Source of the DNA: Phycisphaerae bacterium
GTDB lineage: Bacteria > Planctomycetota > Phycisphaerae > Sedimentisphaerales > Anaerohalosphaeraceae
Assembly: GCA_014859965.1 (NCBI GenBank)
Contig: JACZKQ010000073.1
Span: forward strand, 1-44,017
Direction: 5' to 3'
DNA length: 44,017 nucleotides
The notes beneath the pieces were generated by a model. That model was not told where the DNA came from. It saw only the letters and a list, made by a program, of their open reading frames with translations, and did no database searches. Shown one piece after another: positions 37,594-44,017 of this stretch. Both the position numbers and the translations under genes were made by a program. The stretch's first letter is position 1. Every line of letters starts with the position of its first letter.

Positions 37594-37860
37594 TCTCTTT
37601 TCGTGGTCCGTTCTCATGAACTCAGGGTGAACAGGGTACCATTTTTTCGCGGTTTTTGAAAGAATATTCCACACGCACTCGTTCATCGTGCACACCATCC
37701 GGCCAGACGGCTCGCGCAGGCCCGCCTGAAGCTACTGTACTGCGTCCATAATCCGTAGGTTCATTGCCAGGCATCCGAAGTCTTGTGCAGCCCGTGGGCG
37801 CAAAGCTTACTTCGGCAAAGCGGCCGGGCGGCATAACTTCGCTCCGATTCGTTGCGGGCC

Positions 37861-37891
37861 AAGCGGCTGCTGTCTCTTCGGCGGCTTTTTT
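37861..37891 (+). terminator. Possible Rho-independent terminator in an intergenic region
   Basis: AAGC/GCTT and GCTG/CGGC pairs form an interrupted 8-bp stem (one G-G mismatch, one G-T pair), directly followed by T6 at 37886-37891. It points to the end of a plus-strand transcript that is not a known gene. Confidence 0.35.
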
Positions 37892-37963
37892 ATGAGACGT
37901 TCATTGCTCCGCAGACGTGGATGCCGGCTTTTGCCGACAGCGGCGGCGGGGGCATGAATTGGC

Positions 37964-37992
37964 TTGACTTACAGCGGGTAATCCGGTATCCT
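37964..37992 (+). promoter_or_regulatory. sigma70-type promoter for the 38048 gene
   Basis: TTGACT (37964-37969), a 17-base spacer and TATCCT (37987-37992). The start point would be near 38000, downstream of the ATG at 37994. This supports the ATG at 38048 as the true start. Confidence 0.55.
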
Positions 37993-38047
37993 CATGGGTA
38001 GTTATTATCGATTATGGTTCGCTGTCACAGTTTTGGGAAACCACGCA

Positions 38048-39199
38048 ATGGTGTGTAAAAAAATTCGTCTGTTCACATGCGTACTTGTCGGTATTTTCTC
38101 GCCCGTTTGTGGCGTTTATGCTCTGGATTCAACTCAAATTGAGGCGGTCCGGAGCCGAACTTTACAATCCAAGAGCGCCCTTAGCCCGGCCGACGAGGCG
38201 GTGGTCGATAAGTTTGTACGCGACGGTCTGACGGAGTTACGCTTTGAAGAGGACGCATGGCGTGCCGTCGATGCTCGTGAGGCGCTTCTTGCCCAGAAGG
38301 GGGGGGCCGAGATGAGCCCTTACGCTGCCGCTTTTGCCAGCGCCGTTGCCGAGCACCTGAAGGTCGCCTTTGAGGATGCGGCAAGGTTGCAGCAACCCCG
38401 TCGCCAACGTATGACGCTGAGTCTCATGATCATTGCCGCCCGCCTGCAGACGCCGGAACTGGTCCCGTTTGGCCTGGCCAAACTCGCAGACTCGGATCCG
38501 ACCATCCAGTATTGGGCCGTCAAGACCGTCACGAACCCGGGCGTCGCCGCACAATTGACCTCGCAGATTGTGGGAGATGAGGACCTTACGCGCAGCATCA
38601 TCAATCGCCTCGATCAGGTGGTCGGCGAGACCATGGTTCCCGAGACAATGCGCATGGTTGTCGAATTTGCCGACCGGGTGGGTACGGCCGAAGGCCGTGT
38701 CCTTGTAAACAAAATCGCCGACCTGAGGTTGCGCCAATATGCCAACTGGACCGTCAAGTACGAACTGCTCGAAATGCCGATTCTGACATCCCTTGGCAAG
38801 CAGATCGTGGCCGAAACGTCGGATACCCGCAGGGCCGATCTGTTACGCCGGTTCGCCCAGTTGTATTCCTATGTGATCGAGCGTTTCGTTCTCAGCGCCG
38901 ACGTGCTCGATGAGAAGCAGAAGCAGCAGTTGGTCTCGGTGATTGCCGAAGTCGAGAACGGGGCGGTAACGGAGTTGTTCGGCCGTCCTCAGAATCGAAT
39001 CCGAAAGGCCCTCGAAGGTAATAAACCCTCTGTCCTGGAGGCTGAGCGACAGATACTGCTGGGCGGCCCCACGCAGGCCGGCCAGTTGGCAGGCAAGTTT
39101 ACTTACGACTACGGCAAGGCCGGTGGGTCCGTTATAACGGAACCGCTGCGTCTCAAGGCCCCGGTGTCGGCCAATAAACAATCCAGCGAACAGCCTTGA
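38048..39199 (+). CDS. Exported helical protein of unknown function
   Basis: A 383-residue protein I do not recognise. It has a signal segment (MVCKKIRLFTCVLVGIFSPVCG, seen in residues 1-22), then an almost all-helical body. One segment, PFGLAKLADSDPTIQYWAVK, resembles a HEAT repeat, so a short alpha-solenoid is possible. The C-terminus is polar (SANKQSSEQP). The frame opens at 37994, but that ATG lies upstream of the likely transcription start; the ATG at 38048 has GGGAAA 8 bases before it and starts a clean signal peptide. It is followed after about 290 bases by the peptide transporter genes. Confidence 0.75.
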   Translation: MVCKKIRLFTCVLVGIFSPVCGVYALDSTQIEAVRSRTLQSKSALSPADEAVVDKFVRDGLTELRFEEDAWRAVDAREALLAQKGGAEMSPYAAAFASAVAEHLKVAFEDAARLQQPRRQRMTLSLMIIAARLQTPELVPFGLAKLADSDPTIQYWAVKTVTNPGVAAQLTSQIVGDEDLTRSIINRLDQVVGETMVPETMRMVVEFADRVGTAEGRVLVNKIADLRLRQYANWTVKYELLEMPILTSLGKQIVAETSDTRRADLLRRFAQLYSYVIERFVLSADVLDEKQKQQLVSVIAEVENGAVTELFGRPQNRIRKALEGNKPSVLEAERQILLGGPTQAGQLAGKFTYDYGKAGGSVITEPLRLKAPVSANKQSSEQP

Positions 39200-39493
39200 T
39201 GAAATAGTTGTGCCTGTTGCATAGAAACAGGCGAGATGCAGGCGAGTGCGCGTTTTTATTGGACACTCTTACATTTACCTTTCTCCTCCTTTGGTGCGCT
39301 CACATTGTCACTCGTTTTTTGACGCGCATTTTTATGCCCCTTCATGCTTTTTTCATTGACTCCTCCGCCCGAAACTGCTTGATTGGGGCGACGCCGATCC
39401 GTCGGCGCAGTCAGGAACGGATTCTGACATTGTGATCGGAAGCATTGCTGAAGATGATTGTTTGGGGGGGATCAAGAATGGAGATTTGATAAC
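39200..39493. other. Intergenic region before the peptide transporter operon
   Basis: About 290 bases, T-rich on the plus strand around 39255-39360. One 75-codon frame crosses it, but it lacks a ribosome site and looks non-coding. No clear promoter stands out, though TTGACG (39318-39323) and TTGACT (39357-39362) are possible -35 boxes without good -10 boxes. Confidence 0.5.
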
Positions 39494-41233
39494 ATGTATA
39501 GACCATCTGTACTTCGTCTGGTGGGGATCCTTCTGGCGATCCCGCTGATCCTTACAGGATGTCGCAAGCCGCCCGCAGAATACGATCCGACCATGGATCC
39601 GCTTGTTAATCCCCCGGCCATGTTTGCGCCTCCGCCGACCGACGCACAGGATATTGACACAGAGCAGACTCTTTTCCTGCAGCTTGACGGCAGCCCAAAT
39701 ACGCTCAACCCGCTCTTCGCCAGTTCCGCTTACGAAGGCACCGTTCAAGACGTGCTGTACACCGGTCCGTTCACATTCGACAAAGATATGAATTGGATGC
39801 TCAACGAAGAGATGGTCGAATCGTTCGAGGAATCCGATGACCATACGACTTTCATTCTCAAAATCAAGGATGGCCTGACCTGGCACGACGGCCATCCGCT
39901 CACCGCCGACGACATTGTCTTCTCCTGGCAGCAGATACGCGACCCCGATGTTCCCTGCCCGGCGCAGAAACCCGGCGTCGAGCCGATCACCGAATGCGTC
40001 GCCCTTGACAGGCTCACCGTCAAATATGTACAGCCCGAGCCGCTGGCGACGCGGCTTTGGAATCTCCTGTTCCCTGTGATCCCAAAACACATTTACGAAA
40101 AACACAAGCAGGATCATCCCGACCTGAACACCGGCGACTACTATGTGACCCAGGCCCGAAACCCGGTCGGCAGCGGCCCATATCGGTTTGTCGAATGGAA
40201 GGAAAACGACAAAATTGTCGTCGAACGATGGGAGGGCTACAAGGGGCGAAAGCCTTATTTTAAGCGCATCATTTTCCGCATCATTCCGGACACAAATATG
40301 ACCCTGCTGGCCTTTCAGAAGGGCCAGGTCCATGCCGTTGAGCGGCTCAGCGCCCAGCAATTCGCCCGCGAAACGAACACCCGGTCATTTGCTGAAGCGG
40401 GCTATAAGGCATGGGGAACGCAATGGCAGTTCGCGTATATCGGCTGGAACATGGATGGCAGTAATCCCTTCTTCGCCGACGTCAGGGTGCGCAAGGCCAT
40501 GACGCATTCGCTTAACGTCGATCTGATCCTCAAGAAAATCTTCTATAACCTGGCGGGACCCTGTCACGGTGTCTATCACCCCGATTCGTGGATGTACAAT
40601 CCGGAGGTGACGCTGTTGGGCTACGATCTTCAGAAAGCCGCGGCACTGCTGGATGAGGCGGGCTGGGTGGTCAATCCCCAGGACGGTTGGCGCTCTAAGA
40701 GCATCGCCGACAAAAATGTGCGTTTCGACTTTACTCTTCTGATACCGCAGGGGTCACCGACTGCCCCGCAGATCGCCGCGATTCTCCAGCAGGACCTCAA
40801 AAAGATCGGTGTCGAAATGAAAACCCGGACGCTCGAGTGGTCGTCTTTCCTGAAAAGCGTTCGCGAGCATGAGTTTCAGGCTTCAACCGCAGCCTGGGGC
40901 ACCGGCACGGATCCGGATACGGGCTGGAATCTCTGGCGCACCGAGCAGTACGATATCGGCCGCAACTACATCGGTTACTCCAATCCGCGCATCGATGAAC
41001 TCTTCGCCGCCGGCCGACGCGAGTTTGACTTCGAAAAGAGGCGGACAATCTATCAGGAAATCCACAAAATCCTGTACGACGATCAGCCCTACACATGGAT
41101 TTACGACCGGCCGCTCCTTTCGGCGATCAACAAGAACATCTCAGGCGTACAGTTCAGTCCGAGAGGGCTTTATGGGTTCTATCCGGGCTTTTACAATTGG
41201 TGGATGCCGAGTGCCGTTCAGGTCCGGCCCTGA
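39494..41233 (+). CDS. Peptide ABC transporter substrate-binding lipoprotein (OppA/DppA family)
   Basis: A 579-residue lipoprotein with signal and lipobox LILTGC (Cys23). The extracellular solute-binding family 5 domain follows, with typical motifs: LTWHDGHPLTADDIVFSWQQI, NPVGSGPYRFVEW, VRKAMTHSLNVDLI, and a C-terminal GFYNWWMP. It catches oligopeptides outside the inner membrane and passes them to the permeases encoded next. The ATG at 39494 was chosen over 39458 because it starts the lipoprotein signal, and GGAG lies 10 bases upstream. It is longer than DppA (about 535 residues). oppB follows after 14 bases. Confidence 0.95.
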   Translation: MYRPSVLRLVGILLAIPLILTGCRKPPAEYDPTMDPLVNPPAMFAPPPTDAQDIDTEQTLFLQLDGSPNTLNPLFASSAYEGTVQDVLYTGPFTFDKDMNWMLNEEMVESFEESDDHTTFILKIKDGLTWHDGHPLTADDIVFSWQQIRDPDVPCPAQKPGVEPITECVALDRLTVKYVQPEPLATRLWNLLFPVIPKHIYEKHKQDHPDLNTGDYYVTQARNPVGSGPYRFVEWKENDKIVVERWEGYKGRKPYFKRIIFRIIPDTNMTLLAFQKGQVHAVERLSAQQFARETNTRSFAEAGYKAWGTQWQFAYIGWNMDGSNPFFADVRVRKAMTHSLNVDLILKKIFYNLAGPCHGVYHPDSWMYNPEVTLLGYDLQKAAALLDEAGWVVNPQDGWRSKSIADKNVRFDFTLLIPQGSPTAPQIAAILQQDLKKIGVEMKTRTLEWSSFLKSVREHEFQASTAAWGTGTDPDTGWNLWRTEQYDIGRNYIGYSNPRIDELFAAGRREFDFEKRRTIYQEIHKILYDDQPYTWIYDRPLLSAINKNISGVQFSPRGLYGFYPGFYNWWMPSAVQVRP

Positions 41234-41247
41234 TACAGGATGTGGAC

Positions 41248-42228
41248 ATGCTTGGGTATATAATACGACGACTGCTGCTTGCGATTCCCACGCTGCTGGG
41301 AATCACGGTGGTTACATTCTGCGTAATCAACCTGGCTCCGGGTGATCCCGCCGAACTACAGACGCAGGGTATTATGGACAGCAAGGTCTCGATACGCGTC
41401 TATGAAGACCTTCGCCAGTATTATGGACTTGACGAGCCGGTTTTGAAGCGGTACGGCCAGTGGCTCGGACGTCTGGCCCGCTTGGATTTCGGCCCGTCGA
41501 TGTCTACTGACCGCCGGCCTGTGTGGGACAAGATCCGCGAGCGCCTGTGGCCCACGATGTCGCTGGCGCTGCTGTCTCTGGGCATCAGCCTGGCGGTGGC
41601 GATCCCCATCGGCATCTACTCGGCCGCCCGGCAAAACCGCTGGTTCGATACCGTCAGCAGCACCGTCCTCTATGCGCTCTATTCAATTCCCAGTTACGTC
41701 ATGGCCGTGCCCCTTATACTGCTCGTCGCCATCCAGTGGAACTGGCTGCCGTTTCAGGGCATGAAATCCGACGACTACGCACAACTGACCGCGCTGGGCA
41801 AGATGGCCGATCTCGTCAAGCACTACACCCTCATCACCTTCTGCTTCACTTATGGTGCGCTGGCTTACTACGCCCGCTTCGTGCGGCAGAACATGCTTGA
41901 GGTGCTGCGGCAGGATTACGTCCGCACCGCTCGGGCCAAGGGCCTCACCGAAAGGCACGTGATCATGCGTCACGGTTTTCGCAACGCCCTTGTTCCGGTG
42001 ATGACGCTTTGCGGGCTTCTTCTGCCGGCCATCATCGGAGGTTCGGTCATTCTCGAGGTCATGTTCAACTGGCCCGGCATGGGACGGCTGTTCTTCGAAA
42101 GCATGATGAGCCGCGATTACCCGACGATCATGGCGTTGACTTTCATCACGGCTTGTCTCGTTCTCCTGGGCACGCTCCTGGCCGACCTGAGCTATCCCCT
42201 CGTGGACCCGAGGATTGCCTATGACTGA
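41248..42228 (+). CDS. oppB: Peptide ABC transporter permease, OppB/DppB type
   Basis: A 326-residue inner-membrane permease with six predicted helices. The N-terminus (MLGYIIRRLLLAIPTLLGITVVTF in residues 1-24) and the APGDP motif are typical of OppB/DppB. The EAA-like loop RTARAKGLTERHVIMRHGFRN contacts the ATPases. It ends with YPLVDPRI, as in the family. The frame extends to 41095 inside the upstream gene, but the ATG at 41248 with AGGATGTGG before it gives the family start. It overlaps the oppC start by 8 bases. Confidence 0.95.
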   Translation: MLGYIIRRLLLAIPTLLGITVVTFCVINLAPGDPAELQTQGIMDSKVSIRVYEDLRQYYGLDEPVLKRYGQWLGRLARLDFGPSMSTDRRPVWDKIRERLWPTMSLALLSLGISLAVAIPIGIYSAARQNRWFDTVSSTVLYALYSIPSYVMAVPLILLVAIQWNWLPFQGMKSDDYAQLTALGKMADLVKHYTLITFCFTYGALAYYARFVRQNMLEVLRQDYVRTARAKGLTERHVIMRHGFRNALVPVMTLCGLLLPAIIGGSVILEVMFNWPGMGRLFFESMMSRDYPTIMALTFITACLVLLGTLLADLSYPLVDPRIAYD

Positions 42229-43288
42229 GCCGACGATCACACAGCCCCAGGCACCGGTTCGCTCCGAAGGCTATTGGCGCACGGTCTGGCGAAATGTCCG
42301 CCGCAACCGCCGCGGCATGGCCGGCCTCATTGTCATCGGCCTGATGCTTGCCGTCTGGATATTCAGTCCGCTCCTGGCGACCAATCAGCCGATCGTCTGC
42401 AGATACGAAGGCCGCTGGTACTTTCCCGCGGTCGTAGAGGTGTTCCAGGCCCGCCGCACCGGCCCGCAGTGGATCAACAAAGCCCGGCCCTTCAATCTGC
42501 CGCAATTTGACGCCAAAGAACAACTCGATCCCGACGATTTCGCGATTTGGCCGCTCATTCGGTGGCATGAATACGAGCAGAGCAGCGACTTTCTCCAGCC
42601 GCCGTCGAGCCGGCACTGGCTGGGCACGGACGAACTCGGACGCGATGTGGCCGCTCGAATGATCCACGGCACCGCCGTTTCGGTCAAAGTCGGTTTCGTC
42701 TCCATGGGCATCGCCGCCCTGATCGGCATCGTCCTCGGCGGCCTTGCGGGATATTGGGGCGGATTCGTCGACATGGTCATCAGCCGCATTATCGAGATCG
42801 TTATCTGCTTTCCCGTGTTTTTCCTCATTCTCGCGATAATGGTCTGGCTGGAGCCGAATATTCTCAACGTCATGATTGTCATCGGTCTGACCCGCTGGAC
42901 GGGCATTGCCCGGTATACGCGCGGCGAATTCATGCGCATCAAAGGCCAGGATTACGTCGTCGCCGCCCACTGCCTGGGCATTGGGCACGGCCGCATCATG
43001 TTCCGCCACATCCTGCCGAATGCACTGGCCCCCGTTCTGGTCAGCATCACCTTCGGCATCGCCAACGCCGTCCTCGTTGAGGCCGGGCTGAGCTGGTTGG
43101 GTTTTGGCGTCCAGTCCCCGGATCCTTCCTGGGGCAACATTCTCCGCACAGCCTATGATTCGCTCAATGTCGCCCCGCACCTGGTCTATCCTCCGTGCAT
43201 CGCGATCTTCCTGGCGGTGTTGGCCTACAATCTTCTCGGCGACGCGCTGCGCGACGCCATCGACCCGCGGCTGAGGGGCACCACATGA
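42221..43288 (+). CDS. oppC: Peptide ABC transporter permease, OppC type (YejE-like)
   Basis: A 355-residue permease. After helix 1 (about 36-52) an insert of about 70 residues contains [11 protein letters not shown], like YejE of the microcin C/peptide transporter, where the matching text is RYDGSWYFP. The core follows: [12 protein letters not shown], five more helices, and the EAA loop [22 protein letters not shown]. The C-terminus [14 protein letters not shown] is typical. The ATG at 42221 overlaps oppB (8 bases), and the gene ends in an ATGA overlap with the ATPase gene. The insert suggests a YejABE-like subgroup, which takes longer peptides (inference). Confidence 0.94.
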   Translation: MTEPTITQPQAPVRSEGYWRTVWRNVRRNRRGMAGLIVIGLMLAVWIFSPLLATNQPIVCRYEGRWYFPAVVEVFQARRTGPQWINKARPFNLPQFDAKEQLDPDDFAIWPLIRWHEYEQSSDFLQPPSSRHWLGTDELGRDVAARMIHGTAVSVKVGFVSMGIAALIGIVLGGLAGYWGGFVDMVISRIIEIVICFPVFFLILAIMVWLEPNILNVMIVIGLTRWTGIARYTRGEFMRIKGQDYVVAAHCLGIGHGRIMFRHILPNALAPVLVSITFGIANAVLVEAGLSWLGFGVQSPDPSWGNILRTAYDSLNVAPHLVYPPCIAIFLAVLAYNLLGDALRDAIDPRLRGTT

Positions 43289-44017
43289 GGATAAAGAACA
43301 AAGACGTCCTGCTTTCGATACGCAATCTGACGGTCAGCTTCCACACCGAAGCCGGCGAAGTTCGCGCCGTCAATGACGTCAACTTCGACATCGGCAAGGC
43401 CAAAACCGTCGCACTCGTCGGCGAAAGCGGTTGCGGCAAGAGCGTCACCGCCCTGTCGATACTGCGACTGATACCCGATCCGCCGGGAAAAATCACCCGC
43501 GGCCGGGCATGGTTCAGACGCCAGGACCTGCTCAACGCAAAAGACAGCCGCATGCGGAAGGTCCGCGGCAATGACATTGCCATGATTTTTCAGGAGCCGA
43601 TGACCAGCCTCAACCCCGTCTATACCGTCGGCCGGCAGATCGTCGAGGTCATCGAACTGCACCAGAACATGAAAAAAACCGAAGCATGGGGGCATGCCAT
43701 TGAGATGCTGCGGCTCGTGGGCATCGCCGATCCCGAGCGGCGGGTAAAAGAGTATCCTCACCAGATGAGCGGCGGCATGCGCCAGCGGGTCATGATCGCC
43801 ATGGCACTGGCCTGCAATCCGGAAATCCTGATCGCCGATGAGCCCACGACAGCCCTGGATGTGACGATCCAGGCTCAGATCCTGGATCTCATGCTTGCGC
43901 TGCGTGAAAAGATGGGAACCGCCATCCTCATGATCACCCACGATCTGGGGGTTATCGCCGAGACCGCCCAGCGCGTGGTCGTCTTTTATGCCGGTAAAGT
44001 TATGGAGAGCGGAGATG
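43285..44017 (+). CDS. oppD: Peptide ABC transporter ATP-binding protein OppD, cut by window edge
   Basis: The frame starts at an ATGA overlap with oppC and stays open to the window end (244 codons). It is an ABC ATPase of the peptide/nickel family. It has Walker A GESGCGKS (46-53), Q-loop Gln103 in [11 protein letters not shown] (the peptide-transporter signature), signature MSGGM (161-165), Walker B ILIADEP (181-187) and the H-loop His219 in ITHDLG. The rest, including the C-terminal oligopeptide/dipeptide tail, lies beyond the window. Whether it is fused to a second ATPase, as in YejF, cannot be seen. Confidence 0.95.
   Translation, partial: MRIKNKDVLLSIRNLTVSFHTEAGEVRAVNDVNFDIGKAKTVALVGESGCGKSVTALSILRLIPDPPGKITRGRAWFRRQDLLNAKDSRMRKVRGNDIAMIFQEPMTSLNPVYTVGRQIVEVIELHQNMKKTEAWGHAIEMLRLVGIADPERRVKEYPHQMSGGMRQRVMIAMALACNPEILIADEPTTALDVTIQAQILDLMLALREKMGTAILMITHDLGVIAETAQRVVVFYAGKVMESGD

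Larger units (their letters stand above)
37594..38047. other. Intergenic region between the DUF547 gene and the 38048 gene
   Basis: About 450 bases between divergent genes. No protein gene is convincing. It contains a plus-strand terminator candidate (37861-37891) with no coding gene before it, and a promoter (37964-37992). The stretch 37750-37860 is rich in short complementary runs (for example GCCcgtgGGC near 37790) and could be a small RNA or leader, but I do not recognise a family. Confidence 0.5.

Noticed and set aside
37796-37806. GGGCGCAAAGC resembles part of the cyclic-di-GMP-I riboswitch core
   Set aside because: The other conserved parts (GGCAAACC with a GNRA loop before it, and the second helix with its receptor) are not found, and a separate promoter lies between this site and the next gene.
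37994-38047. Upstream start of the 38048 gene at 37994
   Set aside because: It lies 2 bases after the predicted -10 box and so before the likely transcription start, and it would bury the signal peptide.

Overview
The window reads as chromosomal DNA from a moderately GC-rich, Gram-negative-type bacterium, most likely a planctomycete of the Phycisphaerae/Sedimentisphaerales type (inference). Pointers are secreted PQQ-like beta-propeller proteins (one with the WPQWRGP N-terminal motif), a CMP-Kdo gene, secreted HEAT-type proteins, a tiny lysine/alanine-rich histone H1-like protein, and F-ATPase b and c subunits with signal-like N-terminal extensions. Near-consensus sigma70-type promoters (TTGACA/TATAAT, 16-17 bp spacers) are easy to see. 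I found no tRNA, rRNA, CRISPR array, insertion sequence or prophage.

Layout. (1) 1-1727, minus: N-terminal half of carB. (2) 1877-13408, minus: a seven-gene cassette, in transcription order PspA/IM30 paralogue 1, PspA paralogue 2, YqiJ/NfeD-like membrane protein, YqiK-like flotillin, a 1777-residue AAA+ ATPase of the DUF3686 'DNA repair ATPase' type, PspA paralogue 3, and a secreted beta-propeller protein. (3) 13825-17638, plus, divergent from the cassette: GntR/YtrA-type repressor, ABC ATPase, ABC permease, and a large membrane protein with a C-terminal zinc ribbon. (4) 17770-20438, plus: kdsB and a divergent pyrG. (5) 20448-21256, minus: a coiled-coil lipoprotein and a 37-residue H1-like protein with its own terminator. 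(6) 21728-24285, plus: nadD and a secreted HEAT-like protein. (7) 24423-31665, plus: a complete F1Fo ATP synthase operon, atpZ-B-E-F-H-A-G-D-C. (8) 31795-34963, plus: a small unknown protein, a secreted beta-propeller protein and purH. (9) 35056-37593, minus: metK and a DUF547 protein. (10) 38048-44017, plus: an unknown secreted protein, then an oligopeptide ABC transporter (binding lipoprotein, OppB, YejE-like OppC, and OppD cut by the window edge).

How they work together. The most interesting part is the PspA/flotillin/AAA+ cassette. PspA/IM30 proteins are bacterial ESCRT-III relatives. Here three paralogues sit with a flotillin, its NfeD-type partner and a giant AAA+ ATPase, which suggests a dedicated membrane-remodelling or repair machine. 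It faces a YtrA-type regulator and ABC transporter, a class known from cell-envelope stress responses, so 1.9-17.6 kb may be one envelope-maintenance island (inference). The neighbours kdsB and pyrG join CTP synthesis to CTP use for lipid A/Kdo. The rest is core metabolism (carB, nadD, purH, metK), energy conversion (atp) and peptide uptake.
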